64,000 bases of DNA from Nemophila menziesii (GCA_029959085.1 JARWIR010000027.1:4898001-4962000), one strand, 5' to 3'; shown: positions 1 to 12,100, counted from the first letter of the stretch. Notes: a model not told the origin generated them from the letters alone. Program-made: numbers and translations.

Positions 1-1478
1 TGCCGTGTGTTGGCCAAACCTCATAACTTGCCCGAGTCATACGAGGCGTGCAACAAAAAGTAAAAAAGTATAGGTATGGGTTACAATACCATCAATGTTT
101 GCGTGAACGATTGTGCTTTATTTTACAATGAGAATGTCTCCCTCGAAAAGTGTCCAGTATGTAGTGAATCCAGCTGGGACCCGAAAAAGGGTAAAAAAGT
201 AGCGCATAAGAAACTCTGATATTTCCCGATTGCCCCTAGGATGCAGCGACTTTATGCTTCGAGATACACTGCGGAAAAGGACATGGACGTCATTCTTCGA
301 CCTGGTATAGATGAGTTGGACGAGTTGTGGGATAAACGGATTCTTACGTATGATGCCCACAAGAAGGAAGAGTTTACGATGAAGGTTTGTTTCTTGTCTA
401 CGACCAATGATTTCCCCGCTAGGTCATACACTTCGGGATGGTTGGGTCAAGGCTACAAAACTTATCCAGAATGCATGGGTTGTACTCCGTCATTGAGTGT
501 GAAGAAAGGAGTTGCTTACTTCGACATAGACGTTGGTTACCTACCGGGCATCGATTTAGAAGCGAAAGGGTTTTTTACAAGAAATCTGATCGTAGAGGCC
601 CACCGAAGAAATATAGTCCTACCGATATTCAGACACGGTTAGATGGGCTTCCCATTGTGTTTTCTGGTAAACACAAGGATTTTGGGGGAAAAATCGTGAG
701 GAAAACTGGTCCACGTCTATTCAATTGGAAGAAAAAGAGTATCTTTTATCGTTTACCTTATTGGTCCAAAAACTTGTTGAAACATAACATTGATGTCATA
801 CATTGCGAGAAAAACGTGTGTGATGCTCTTCTCGGCACAGTTATAGTTCTTGATGGGAAAGTTAACAAAGACAACGTGAAAGCGAGAGTGGATCTTGAGA
901 AAATGAACATCAGGAAATAATTGTGGTTGACATCGAGAGGCAGTAAACAAATACTGAATCGAGCTTATTATACGTTATCAATGGAAAAGCAGAAAGTATT
1001 TCTTGAGTGGTTGAAGGCACAGAAGTTTCCTGATGGCTTTGCATTGAGTTTGAGAAATAATGTTCAAAGTGACTTGGGCAAGATTATAGGTATGAAATCT
1101 CACGACTGTCACGTGATGAGGCAGTATCTATTCGTGGCTAGTATCCCAGGGCTTTTCGAAGACAAAGCGATTAGTGATGCGATTATTGGGCTAGCTAATG
1201 TGTTTAGAGTTGTGTGTAATAAAAATCTGAGTAGGAAAGAGTTAGAAAAGGGGAAGGTGAAAGTTGTTGAAGTTATGTGTAGATTGGAAATGATTTTGCC
1301 TCCCGCTTTTTTCGATATAATGATCCACCTAGTTATACACTTATACGTCGAAGCTTTGTTAGGGGAACCGGTTCAGATGTGTTGGATGTACCCGTTTGAG
1401 CGGTATCTAAAGAAATTAAAGGAGTACATACGAAACCCGGCTAGGCCGGAGGGTTCAGTCGCCGAAAATAGTAATTAA
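1..1478 (+). pseudogene. CACTA (En/Spm-type) transposase remnant: tnp2 + DUF4218, copy a
   Basis: Translated segments match the plant Transposase_21 (tnp2) arrangement. There is a zinc-binding-like stretch with NDCALFYNE and CPVCSES (about 100-170), then RMQRLYASRYTAEK, IDELDELWDKRI and NDFPARSYTSGW, then (after a frame change) RHRRWLPTGHRFRSE and HCEKNVCDALLGT. A DUF4218-like block ends in PPAFFDIMIHLVIHLYVEAL and WMYPFERYLKKLKEYIR. Lesions seen: in-frame stops at 61-63 and 217-219, a frameshift near 511-521 (frame 1 to frame 3), and an in-frame TAA at 918-920. The family normally catalyses cut-and-paste transposition; this copy cannot encode a full protein. It is truncated by the window start, and no CACTA terminal inverted repeat is visible nearby. 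The same frameshift and the 918 stop recur in the copy at 55280. Confidence 0.9.
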
Positions 1479-2038
1479 TCGTTGTGAGAAGGAGTTGTGT
1501 TTACTACACGTGTAAAAGTTTGGGATGGAGAAAATAGTATGTTGTTTGAATAAAGGGTGATTGACTCGTTAGATCTTGGAGATTAACTTTATACGAACAT
1601 GTGATTAGATTTTTTTTCAAGAAGACTACCACTAAAATGGTAGCGATTTAAATCTGGCGGATTATTAAACCAAATAAATCCGCTTATGTAATTGTGGTTA
1701 AATTCTTTAAAGTTAACCAGTTGGGATTAGCCAACTGGTCAGGGCCTTGGTCATCACAATGACTCTGTGTCCAAAGTGGCTCTCCTATATAATTAAAAAG
1801 ATCCCGATAGTTAAAATAGTTAGCTTATGGTTTAAGATTAAAAAAAAAAGAAAAACAAAAATTCACTTATATATAAAAAAAATGTAATTCCATTTTACAT
1901 ATTAAAAACCATATTCTTATATATTTTAAATACCATCCTTCAAGGTCTATATTTTATTTTTATTTTTTAATATTCAAAACTCATTCTCAAGTCTCAACCC
2001 ACTACCAAACACAACATATTGATCATTGAGTATGTATG
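1479..2038. other. AT-rich noncoding flank of the CACTA remnant
   Basis: I see no gene here. The stretch is shared, with small differences, with 56482-57038, so it belongs to the older duplicated segment. It ends at the left breakpoint of the 25.6-kb tandem unit. Confidence 0.7.
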
Positions 2039-3047
2039 CATTTCTACTTTCTAATTACTATTTCTTTATTATTTTATTTTTGTTTTTAGACCACATATCT
2101 ACCTATAAGATAAATTTTCAATTTATGTCCAATAAAAAAGAAGATAAAATTTCTTTCTACAATGAAAAAATAAACAAATAAATTTGGGTTTTCAAATTTC
2201 TTCGTTTCTAACATTCCCCATTTAGTTTTCAATATTATAAGAGTTTTGAGATCTTTGGATGATAGCTCTATTTAACCTCAATGTGATTTTCTTGAAATAA
2301 CGAATGCAACGGTATAAATTTTGTAAAATTTGGTCTTGAAAAAAATATATGATTTTTATGAAGTGTTTAATGAATATTAATGTTTTCGGCGGCTGGAGAA
2401 GTTGAATTTAAACTACGCCGACCAATAAGTAGTTAGCATAAGTGATGCTAACTGCTGGACTATATGCGTTTTTAGTTATGTGTATTCTCGTTTTAAGATG
2501 ATGGCAAATGATATTTTTTTGGTGCCAGATTTACAAAAATTAAAAAAAATTAGCTAGTAGTATTGTAAGACAACAAATCTTTAATATGTGATTCGTTGGA
2601 TCGTTTTATTTAAGTTTAAAAATTTCACTTTTGCGGCTAAGGTGATTCGTTGGTTGTCTTGAGACTTGGAGTATTTATCATTCTTAATTTCCGATTGTAT
2701 TTGTACAGTAAATTTTTTGTTAAAAGAAATGCTTGTGTTTGCGACGTATTTATGATAAGATTCAAACACCCGTCTGATCTATGTTCCAAATCCGATTGAC
2801 AACAAAATTTTATAATTCGTTCATGTTCACCATTGGTCCTATTAATTATATATTTATTTTTCTGACTATTTGGAATAGAAGAAAATATTTTGATAGTAAA
2901 AGGTTACCATGTTTACTTTTGATCCGATAAAGATGAAAACCTTTATGATATACTTTCTATAGGTTAATTAGTCTATCTTAAATGTATTTTATACATGACC
3001 TTGCCGATTAATATATTATTTTTATTCAATTCCAATTTATATATATA

Positions 3048-3074
3048 CTAGGTGTGACACGTGTCGAAAGACAC
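3048..3074 (-). mobile_element. Helitron-type 3' terminus (minus strand)
   Basis: On the minus strand the sequence reads a hairpin GTGTCTTTCGACAC, nine bases, then CTAG followed by host T in a TA-rich target. A short hairpin about 10 nt before CTRR and insertion at A/T is the defining 3' end of plant Helitrons. The element body would extend to the right of this point; its 5' end is not defined. It resembles the plus-strand terminus at 22915-22941. Confidence 0.6.
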
Positions 3075-3123
3075 TATAAAAATTAAGATGAATAAGGGAG
3101 AAGTTTAAATCTCTTATTTAATA

Positions 3124-3375
3124 CTACCTCCATTCCATAATAATAGTCTTTTTATCCATAGTTATTTCACAATATGTGTCACATTTGAAATTACAATGCA
3201 CCATAAATAATCTTTTTCCTATTCTATCCTTTTTATAAAATATCTAATCAACTAAATATCTTTCTTTAATAAGTAGGGAGATGTTGGTCATTTTAAATTA
3301 AATTCTTTCTAGTTTGTAGGTTCCTTAACATGTGTGAAAATGTCTAAAGAGATAATTATTATGGAATGGATGTAG
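3124..3375. mobile_element. Stowaway-like MITE, 252 bp
   Basis: Terminal inverted repeats begin CTACCTCCATTCCATAATAA on the left and CTACATCCATTCCATAATAA on the right (as the complement). They are flanked by TA on both sides (3122-3123 and 3376-3377). This fits the Tc1/mariner-derived Stowaway consensus (CTCCCTCCGTCCC) and TA target duplication. It has no coding capacity. Confidence 0.85.
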
Positions 3376-6259
3376 TATAAAAAAGTACACGGTATCAACT
3401 GCTATATGGGTCCCACATGTTTTTCAACCACCTGTAGAAAAAACAAAAATAAAGATAGATAATTATGTGTGTAAACATGTTTTGTTTATAATTTAATATC
3501 ACAATGAGTTTAACTAATACAATCCTAAAGATAGTCTACCATTACCGATCTTGACAACATAGTTGATGACTTAGAGTTTGTGTGATAATTATATCTATAG
3601 CTTTCAAATATAGAAGAATGTCAATAATGTTAAAAGTAACTTCAAAATAAAATTGATTATTTAACATGTTAATTTTAGTGATTTGTATGATATGGAGGGT
3701 AGATAAGGACAGAGGAGGCTATGTGGGTTGGACAATTGCTCCTAGGGGTTGAGAAGAAAGGATAAGAGGGAGCGGTTGTGTAGAGAACGAAGAAAAAAAG
3801 GATGGTTATGAGTTAAATAATGTGAGAGTAATTTTTAAATGGGATTGGGAGAGGTTCAAGGAGAGTTAGGGAGAATTTTGAGCTATTACTATAAAGTAAT
3901 TATGACATGTCTCGATAGAATTGTATCTAATTAACTTATATCACATTTTTACTGAACGGTCTACATTTCAAAATATAATTTTGAAAGACTTCTAAAAATT
4001 GAAATTTCAGATCAAGTACTCTCAAGTCATTTACAAAAAGCAATATACCCTTCTTCCAAAGATAAAATCAAAGAGATCACCATTTTTTGCCAATGAAAAT
4101 ATCAATGAATTGGTATATCTTGGATAGTAATAAAATTACAATCCTAATACTTAGAAGTGAGTAACAATCGTAATCTCACGCAATACATATGTAATACTTT
4201 TCATAAGTAATGGCAATATATATTATCCTACCAGTAACATTTTTTACTTGGAGTAATTAATATAGCTCTAGCAAATGGTTAAATTATTCACAACATCAAC
4301 TATCTAAACCATATTAAAAATTATTCTCAACAGTTAATCGACAATTCTAATGAATATCATTATAATTTAGAAATACAATTACTAATTATCAACTTAACAT
4401 AAATAGTGGTTCAGTAAATTTCTGTCACCAATACCAACTCCTCTTCTTCATTCATACATGTACATATATACATCTTATGTATAATAAGAGTATCAAGAAA
4501 AAAGCTTGTTGGACAATTTCAAATATCACAGCCACCAACATTATCTCTTCTTTTTTATTCATACTTGTAAATATATACATCAAGAAAGAAGTTTGATGGA
4601 CTATTTCAAATATCATAGCTAGTGTAAAAGAACTAATCCACGTACTGCTCATAATATTTTATTTTGACATGTGTATGCAAGGTCTGATTGAAAATAATAT
4701 TATTAGTCCTCTTGTTAGCTTGCTTCAAGATGCCAAGTTTGAGATTAAAAGGGAAGCTCGTTGAGAAATCTCTAATGCAACATGATCAAATGAAGTAGGA
4801 TTCTGATTGAAACTTAATTTAAAATATGAAATTTAAGGAAATAATAGTTTATTGATATGTTGTTGTGTGACCGTGTAAAGGATGTATCAAGCCTTTGTGC
4901 GATCTTCTGGTTTGTCCAATACAATTTAAAATAAAATTGAATATATAAAGCTATATATAAAAAAGCATGATTTATACATGAAATTATATGCAACCATAGT
5001 TCACGGTAGTTTATTTCAACCAGGAGTTATATGCAAAACACCCTTCAAATCAAAGATTAAAAAGATAGAAGGTCTTTCAACAGTACTGTTCCGCCAAGAT
5101 ACATGTTAGATCACATAATCCACTTCTATTTGTGCAATGAAATATCAGCATAGCTACGTGCATTCACTGTCACAACCATGTAAGCTTCAACTCAGGAACA
5201 ATGGAAATTTATCCCAACATTGGTCCAAGAAAAATTTATTGTAAGGATTGTTGTCTACAAACTTTACCAAGGTCCCGAGCTAAAAGACTTACGCATTGGA
5301 TACAAAGGGTTCCATGGCTTGATTTCTAATACTATTGGGTTTTTCTATAATCTTTAGCATCTTGAAATCACTTGCTGAAGAAATACCATCCTTGTAAACT
5401 CGACCACTGCAAAAAAAAACTCATTTTTGCTCAACACTACACCTGCGATTGAAACAAAAAGTACAATTCAATTTCAATTCTTTAGTGAATCTTTATATAT
5501 TATACCATTAAAGTTCAAATCAAAGCTAAGTGAATATCAGCCAAATCTTAACGGATTTCAAGTCCTTTCTTTTTACCCTATTTAAATTCCACCACAGGTT
5601 TGTCTACTTCTGGTAAAGCCGACATAATCTACACAAAAGAGATGGGTACATGTTACAAAGACATGACATGAGCTCAATATAATATTTGGATATAATATTT
5701 TTCAAATACTTACATAGTCATAAGTATCAATATATCCTGTGTTTTAAGTTCACCTGATCGTTTGTGAATCCCATATTGCTTTGGTTTTCTGATGATTAAA
5801 GTGCATTTGCATCTTCAGACTCTACCACCATAAGGGCTTGATTTTAAACATTTACAATCATACGAAGACTCAAAACAAACAGAAGGGATTAAATTTACAC
5901 ATAACATCATTGTTACATCATAGTTACATCATAACCAAAATAGGTAAACACATACATATCAGACAATCAAATTGTAACCCAAAGGTTGAGAAATCTACAA
6001 TTTCAGCAACTATATTCCTACTTTCATCTATTTACCTGAATTTACTAATTTTCATTCAACATGAAACAACTAATTACAACATCGATCCATGTGTGATGCA
6101 TAATATCCAAATATTTATTGCCTTGTTTCAAAGTAAAAATTATTATTATAAAACATTGCACTATCTATCACTACTAAGAGCAAATTTGCAATATTTTAGA
6201 ATAATATTTGGCTACACATCTAGATTTATCAAGCAAAACATTAAAAAATACTACTAAAT
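3376..6259. other. AT-rich noncoding DNA
   Basis: No convincing gene. The open frames here, including a 139-codon one at 5838-6257, are low-complexity, lack any recognisable domain, and in copy C decay by indels and stops like the surrounding DNA. Confidence 0.6.
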
Positions 6260-6262
6260 TAC

Positions 6263-6456
6263 CGGTCTAGATTTAACTAGAGCAAAAATATATGGCATCT
6301 TAAATAGATCTTGACCACCCACGTATTTTTATTAATTTCCTTCTATATTATATGGGACAAGTCGAAAGTCAATTAACGGTCTAGATTTAACTAGAGCAAA
6401 AATATATGGCATCTTAAATAGATCTTGACCACCCACGTATTTTTATTAATTTCCTT
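6263..6456 (+). repeat. 80-bp direct repeat pair, 114-bp period
   Basis: 6263-6342 and 6377-6456 are essentially identical 80-bp blocks beginning CGGTCTAGATTTAACTAGAG, separated by 34 bp. They sit at the very left edge of the segment missing from copy C. Confidence 0.9.
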
Positions 6457-8491
6457 AATATATATTTGTTAACTTCCCACTACCACTCCTATCAAATCTC
6501 AATCTTTACAAACAAAATTCATTTTTCAATTGCATTGGGACATTGCGATCCACAAACAAGAGTACAGATGAAGCCAAAAGGTGAGAAATCTCTTCAAAAA
6601 GTTTAATGGTGGTTGATTTTTAGGTGTTCTATCAAATGTCTCAATGAAAAAACCCTTTAAAATTGACCTGTTAAAGCAAATCATGTCAACGGTAACGTTG
6701 ACTATATAACAAGTCTTATTTAAACTCTTAGTCCTTGAGTTCTTACACAAAGTTAATCCTTGGTACAGGTTGGGGAAAAGATGCAGGTGCCATGGTGAAG
6801 AGTTTGAGTTTTAATAAGGAGAGAGGTGTAAGACACTATGAGAAACCACCAAAGATTGATACTGGAAAATGATGTCCATCGATCTGGGAGCAAAGTTTGC
6901 AATTTTTGTGAATTTTTCATTTTAGTTGATAAAATCAAAGTTTAAAATTTATGTGGTACCTAGATGATATTGAATAGAAAATGAATTTGTACTCAGATGA
7001 TCCAACCAAGACAATAAGGAAAAAAGAGCAGAGGAATTCTTCAGACTTATATCACATAGTTTTACTTTCACATACTGTCTGTTGTTCAGATTTTTTAATT
7101 AATACTTTAATCGTGTAATTAATATTATAGATAATTGAATCATACTCACCTTTTTATTGCATTGTTTCTCTGTATGCAGCAATTTCTTTTTTCAAAAGAT
7201 AATTTTGTTGCAATGGAATTTATATCATAGGTAATAATTGTTTATTGCATCGTTTCCTTGATTATATTGTTTGTTTGTGGTTAACAACCATATAATTAGG
7301 TTTGGAAATATGATACTGAATCTTCTACATCACCACTTTCCATATTAATACATCACAACTGAGCTAAGAAGCACCAACGATCTTCTACTATAAGTATAAT
7401 ATTTTTATTATATTGTGTTTATTTCCTATGCAATATTAAGAAATATGTTTTCAATGTTTGCTATAGGGCCCTATATATTTTTTGCACCATATACCCCTAC
7501 GAGTTTAATATACACAGTGAACATTTATAAGTTGGCAAATCAAAGGCTATAAGCAGTATATTGGAGTAAACAGTAAACACAACCAAACTCTCAAGATTAA
7601 CTATTTGATTCCTATTATACCTCATAAAGCATAGCTATATTGGCATACAGTACAATTAATACGTAATATATCAAAAGAAAAACCGAGTAATACAATCTTT
7701 CCTTCAGGCTAATAATTTCACCCGGAAATTAAATATTATAAGTAAATCCTTTTTACGACACAAATACGTTTAAGGTATTATCTAATATATTACTGTATTA
7801 GCTCATCACTAAAAAAATACATCTTCCTAAGATTAATTAATAGAAGACAACTGTTTTTACAAAATAGTATTTCTATGAAACATTTTAAGCAAGCTTTGAC
7901 TGACATTCAAGCAGAATATCACAACTTTCTCTAGATATTCCGCTGCAATACCTTTATTCCAAGGTTCTTCCATGTTGGAGAGTAGTCCGGAAGAAGCTGC
8001 ACTTTCCTTGGAAAACTTCTGAACCAGATAATATACCGCAAACTATCTACAATGCAAGTCCTGAGCTAGATGTTGGTCCACCGTTAGATCACATTTGTCC
8101 TTGAACTTAGAATACATTCTTATTTGTCTTTTTATTTGAAACCCGAGATGACGAATCTAAATTAGCATTCTACCTTACGCGCCCAGAAAAGTCTGCAATA
8201 ATCCAATTAACACCATCTACATTCTAAAACATATAAATAATCTGCATTTCTTAAGGCAATTCAAAAATAATCTGTTGTAAAGTTGTAAACAATTTTTTGG
8301 AATAATTTAGAACAATCATAATTATCCATATTAAGGGCCAACTTATACACTTTGATGGCTATCCTTCTATTTTTTTAGTAAACTAGACAGGGCTGATTTT
8401 TAGTAACATAGTGAATCGATAGATTATACATTCATTCACTTTCTCAAACGTTACTCTACTTCTATATTTTTATTTCTATAATTACTAATTA
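6457..8491. other. Noncoding interior of the 2.86-kb insertion
   Basis: AT-rich; no domain, RNA gene or long repeat recognised. Short minus-strand open frames at 6526-6750 and 6753-6938 are not supported by composition or homology. Confidence 0.5.
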
Positions 8492-9117
8492 CTAGATATA
8501 ACCCGTGCCCGAGGGGCACTATTTAAAGACTGTGTGATTATAATTATCAAAGAAAGCTCATGAGTTTACGTAAATTTACAGTATTATGATTTAGTAAATT
8601 AATACAGATCTTAAATTGATTTTAACAGTACTCTCTATCCACTCGGTTGCAGTACTGATAATAACGTCCAAGAGTACAAATTATCTATACATAATAAACC
8701 AAAAAAAAAATTAACGACGTAAGAAAACATTAATCATAAAGATGATAAAAAAATAATCTAGAAAATTAATAAGTTTATAAAAAATATATTAATACATGAC
8801 CTTTGTATCTTAATATATATTGCATAAAAAATTTAGCACGGGTTCTTAAAATTCTAAAACTTTTCTATCATCAATTATTCTCGACAGTTCCTTTAATATG
8901 GACTGTGGTTCTTTGGAAACTTTAATCTGAATAAATGATTCAAATAGGTGATTTTATCACTGCTAATCAACTTTATGCTTCTGAAATGACCCACCTAAAG
9001 TTATTTTCGTAATATGTATCTTATTTAGACGAATAGATTACCTATAACTATTCCATTCCATTCGCTTTCATATTGTTAAAAATTTTAGTAGCGCCCTCGG
9101 GCACGGGTTATCCCTAG
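8492..9117. mobile_element. 626-bp element with Helitron-type termini at both ends (inverted)
   Basis: Left end, read on the minus strand: hairpin GTGCCCCTCGGGCAC, nine bases (GGGTTATAT), CTAG, then T. Right end, plus strand: GCGCCCTCGGGCAC, GGGTTATCC, CTAG, then T. The two ends are thus about 28-bp near-perfect inverted repeats, each with the hairpin-spacer-CTAG-T layout of a Helitron 3' end. It could be a double-ended Helitron derivative or a TIR element of another class. No ORF of interest. Confidence 0.65.
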
Positions 9118-9738
9118 TAAAGATATATTAAAAAATTGGATCTTTTTTCGACTTTCCATGTTCCTGCAGTGTAATTGCCTAAAGCATAAGTTTACATAGA
9201 AAATAGAAAAGATTAATAAATAATTATTTCTCATAATATAAAACTTACTTATGTCATAGCCTTCGTCATCACTAAGACACACAAAACGTTACAGGAGATG
9301 AAAGCCGAGAATTGCTGCTATTTCCTGCATCATTCATGTCTATGGATTACATTTATGCTACCTTTTCTGGTTCAACTATTTTGATCAATTCTTAAACAAA
9401 ATAAGCTTAGAGAGGAAAATCATATACCCTGTAGTAATTACATAATTGCATCAAGGCTACTGTAGATGCCAATTAAGGTCCTTCTATATTCCAACTTAAA
9501 CAATTTCAACCAATATATAACTATTGTAGTATAGGACTTCAACATTAATGTAATATTCATAATATAATATTCACTATTGACACAAATAAAAGCTGCTCAA
9601 CTTCAAAATTCATATAATAATCTGTCAAAATCTCGCTAGAAGCCTTAGCAACCAAATCTAATTATATAAATAAAATGACTTTTCTTTGTGCAAACACCGT
9701 AAAGCGAAAAAAGATGGACCAATGCTGTAATTAAATCT
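9118..9738. other. AT-rich noncoding DNA
   Basis: Nothing recognised. The sequence is retained in copy C with a few percent change. Confidence 0.5.
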
Positions 9739-10340
9739 CCACCAGTTGTGCCAAATGGATATTTACTGCAAAACAATTCAAAAATTAGAGTATAAGACCA
9801 AATTGTTCAACAACAAATCATGGGACCCACAAAACTCTAGAAGAAAAAAAATGCTATTTTGATCCTGGAATATGTTTTACTATTATTGTAAAGGGTTTTG
9901 ATTCACCTTCAGTGTAGGATGAAGGGAGACGCAATTTGACGGCTTCATTTTGAGCATTCAGGTCAGCCTGATTCGTTACGTTAAAGAGAGCATTTTCCAA
10001 AATTGTATTCGAAGGTTCGAGAGTTTCTTCTACCTAACATGGCGGTTAAGTACTCATCACCAAAGAATATACACAACACATGGTAAGCACAAACCAAAAG
10101 GACTAAAGACTTACGAATTGGTTGGTTTCTTGTGAAAATGATGCATTAACGGGTTTTATTAGACCATCAACTTGATATTTACTGCAAAACAATTCAAAAA
10201 ACAGTGTAAGACAAAGTTGTTCATCTCCAGCAGTTGCACCAAATGGTTATTTACTGCAAAACAATTCAAAAAATACAATATAACACCAAATTGTTCACTC
10301 CAACAGTCACGCCAAATCATAGGACCCCACCCTCCCCATA
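9739..10340 (+). repeat. Imperfect repeats around TTTACTGCAAAACAATTCAA
   Basis: Three imperfect units of about 80-100 bp contain a CCAGTTGTGCCAAATGG-like lead, then ATTTACTGCAAAACAATTCA, then CCAAATTGTTCA. They lie near 9740, 10170 and 10230. An ~80-bp stretch between the first and second is missing in copy C. Function unknown. Confidence 0.65.
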
Positions 10341-10499
10341 TGCTTTTCTCAGTGCATCACTTTTCATACGGTACATGACCATTGTCGAATTTGTATAAAA
10401 ATATAATAAGTAATACTTAAATCAGATAATTCTGAAAAGTTGTTAAAGTGGTGGAATTGGTTTAAAATTAAAATAAACTTTTTACCTTAATTTGACGTA

Positions 10500-10720
10500 G
10501 CGATGATGATGGTGGAGAATGGTCCCGGAGTGGTGGCGGTTTTTGTGTGCAGGAGGGGCTTGGTGGGAAGGTGAGTGTTTACCTTAATTTAGGTTCTTCC
10601 CGAGCCCCAAACCGGGTTGATGATTGTGAAGAATTGTCCTTGAGTGGCTACCACCGTTTACTTGTTCAGAAGAGCGGCTTGGTGGTGAGCGAAGAGATTT
10701 CTTTTTTGTTTATTATTTAA
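10500..10720 (-). other. GC-richer leader-like segment, inverted relative of 18870-19040
   Basis: Read on the minus strand it contains GGGACCATTCTCCACC, AGGACAATTCTTCACA and CCACCAAGC in a C/T/A-rich context resembling a 5' leader. Related motifs (GAGGACCATTCTCCACC, GAGGACAATTCTCACC) lie on the plus strand at 18870-19040. This suggests two divergent copies in opposite orientation, possibly matching the opposed Helitron ends at 3048 and 22941. No coding assignment. Confidence 0.45.
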
Positions 10721-11440
10721 ATGCGAGTTTGAAGAAATGAAAGATGTGAGAGAAGTTTTTGTGAACCGTGAAAATGAGAGTTATGAGATATAAGTTATAT
10801 GTTAATATTAGAATTTAAAATTATGAGAGTTATAAGGAACTTAATGGGGGTAATTATGAATATGAATATAGATTTAAACTTTCAATATTTTATAACAGAT
10901 AAAACTATTAATTTTCTAATAAACAATATTTAAAATAACGGTAAATCACAATATGACAACCTTATATTAATGAAGAATATAAATATAAATATGATTTTGA
11001 TTTGTTCAAATTAAACATAAATTTGTACGTATGCACATGTTCAGACAAATTTGAGTGAAATTTACCATATATAATGTAATGCTTGTGCCATATAATATAG
11101 ATATAAAAATACTAACTAATACTAGAATAAAACTTATATAAGAAATGAACAAGTTTAATATTTTTAAGTAATTATTTATAGTCTATTGATATATTTTGTA
11201 AACATATTAATTATAATCAATATTATTAAAATATTAAAATATTTTACTTAATTTTATTAGATATATGAGACCTTAAATTAGAGTAAAACAATTTCTTATA
11301 TTATGATTAAAAATATAAAAAAAAAATAGTAAGTTAAAAATCTTTTGATACTGAAAAAAAATATTGTTTTTTTAATTGTAAACAAAAGAGAAGAAGAATG
11401 TTGATTTTCGAACTATAAAAAATGCTATCATATAGGGGAT
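10721..11440. other. Very AT-rich noncoding stretch
   Basis: No gene seen. It includes short ATTAAAAT-type runs near 11220; copy B has an extra unit of 8 bp there. Confidence 0.5.
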
Positions 11441-11450
11441 TTGAATTCGG

Positions 11451-11758
11451 ATGGCCAGCAGCCGCCTGGAGGACAGCAGCTAAGGATGTTCGGGAAGCAG
11501 CATTGCTTGGAAGGCTCATGTTTCTAGTTCTGGTTCGCGGCAAGAAGGGGAGGTGCAGCGGATGGAACTTGCTGGAAGGGACGATCAAATGCAGGATCAA
11601 CTCACGGAAGTGGATGAACGAGGCTTGGCAAGGAATATAGTTGCACAAGGAGCGCAACAAGTGAGCTTATGTCAGAAACAGTGGTGTGGTGATTTGGTAG
11701 CGCGGAAAAGGAAAATAAATATGATCGAACAAAAGTATATTGTGCTTTCATATAGTTA
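11451..11758 (+). pseudogene. Unrecognised coding-like fragment upstream of RNase H ORF
   Basis: One frame reads from ATG 11451, meets TAA at 11481-11483 and is then open to 11756. It includes a hydrophilic Q/D/E/R-rich stretch (RDDQMQDQLTEVDERGLA) that looks protein-like and GC-richer than its surroundings. The stop is present in all three copies. I do not recognise a family. It could be the spacer region of the retroelement-like protein that follows, or chance. Confidence 0.35.
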
Positions 11759-11764
11759 GCATTT

Positions 11765-12100
11765 ATGGTTGAAAAAAATAACCGGATTTTTTATCCTTTA
11801 GCAAAGAAAAGAACGCATAGTGAACTACGAGCTATTATCTTTAACACGGCAAGTGATTATGCGCTCGCGTGGGCAGTCGAAAGAGATGGCGGGTTAATTG
11901 TATCGGAAAATATCTTAGGTAAATGGGTTAAACCAGAAATGGGCGTCAAATTGAATGTGGATGGTGCCTATGATGCAGTGAGATCTAAAGATGGTGTAGG
12001 TGGGCTTTTTCGGAATAAGTATGGTGATTATCTAGGGGGGTTTGCAGGGAGTTGCGTATCACTGACTCCTTTTGAAAATTACATGTTTGTGAATCATTGA
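11765..12100 (+). pseudogene. Truncated RNase H-like (RVT_3) domain ORF
   Basis: The 111-codon frame contains KWVKPEMGVKLNVDGAYDAV, then GVGGLFRNKYGDYLGGFAGS. This is the characteristic start of the plant RVT_3 RNase H fold (W..P..G..KLNVDGA, G.GG..R...G), with the first catalytic Asp in VDGA. The next expected block with the catalytic Glu (AEL..AL) is missing: the frame runs into SCVSLTPFENYMF and stops. Such domains come from non-LTR retroelements or domesticated host genes. In copy C a T run is one base shorter (T5 versus T6 just after ACCGGA), which breaks the same frame. Confidence 0.7.

Larger units (their letters stand above)
6260..9117 (+). mobile_element. 2.86-kb insertion absent from copy C, ending in a Helitron-type 3' terminus
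   Basis: Copy C joins sequence matching 6259 to sequence matching 9118 through only about 28 bp (61337-61364). The right edge falls exactly after CTAG at 9114-9117, with host T at 9118; copy C shows A then T at that site (61362/61363), the Helitron target. The left edge is less clean: about 26 bp of flank seen in copy C is missing. No protein is recognisable inside. Confidence 0.65.

Noticed and set aside
118..360. Minus-strand frame within the CACTA transposase
   Set aside because: Antisense shadow of recognisable tnp2 sequence.
5838..6257. 139-codon plus-strand open frame (and its twin at 31427)
   Set aside because: Low-complexity, no domain, no ATG start (it opens at TTG), and shortened by a frame-breaking change in copy C. 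It behaves like noncoding DNA.
9739..10340. CRISPR array
   Set aside because: The repeats are imperfect, few, irregularly spaced and in a plant nuclear context.
11334..11660. 108-codon minus-strand frame opposite the coding-like fragment
   Set aside because: No recognisable domain. It appears to be a shadow of the GC-richer plus-strand frame.
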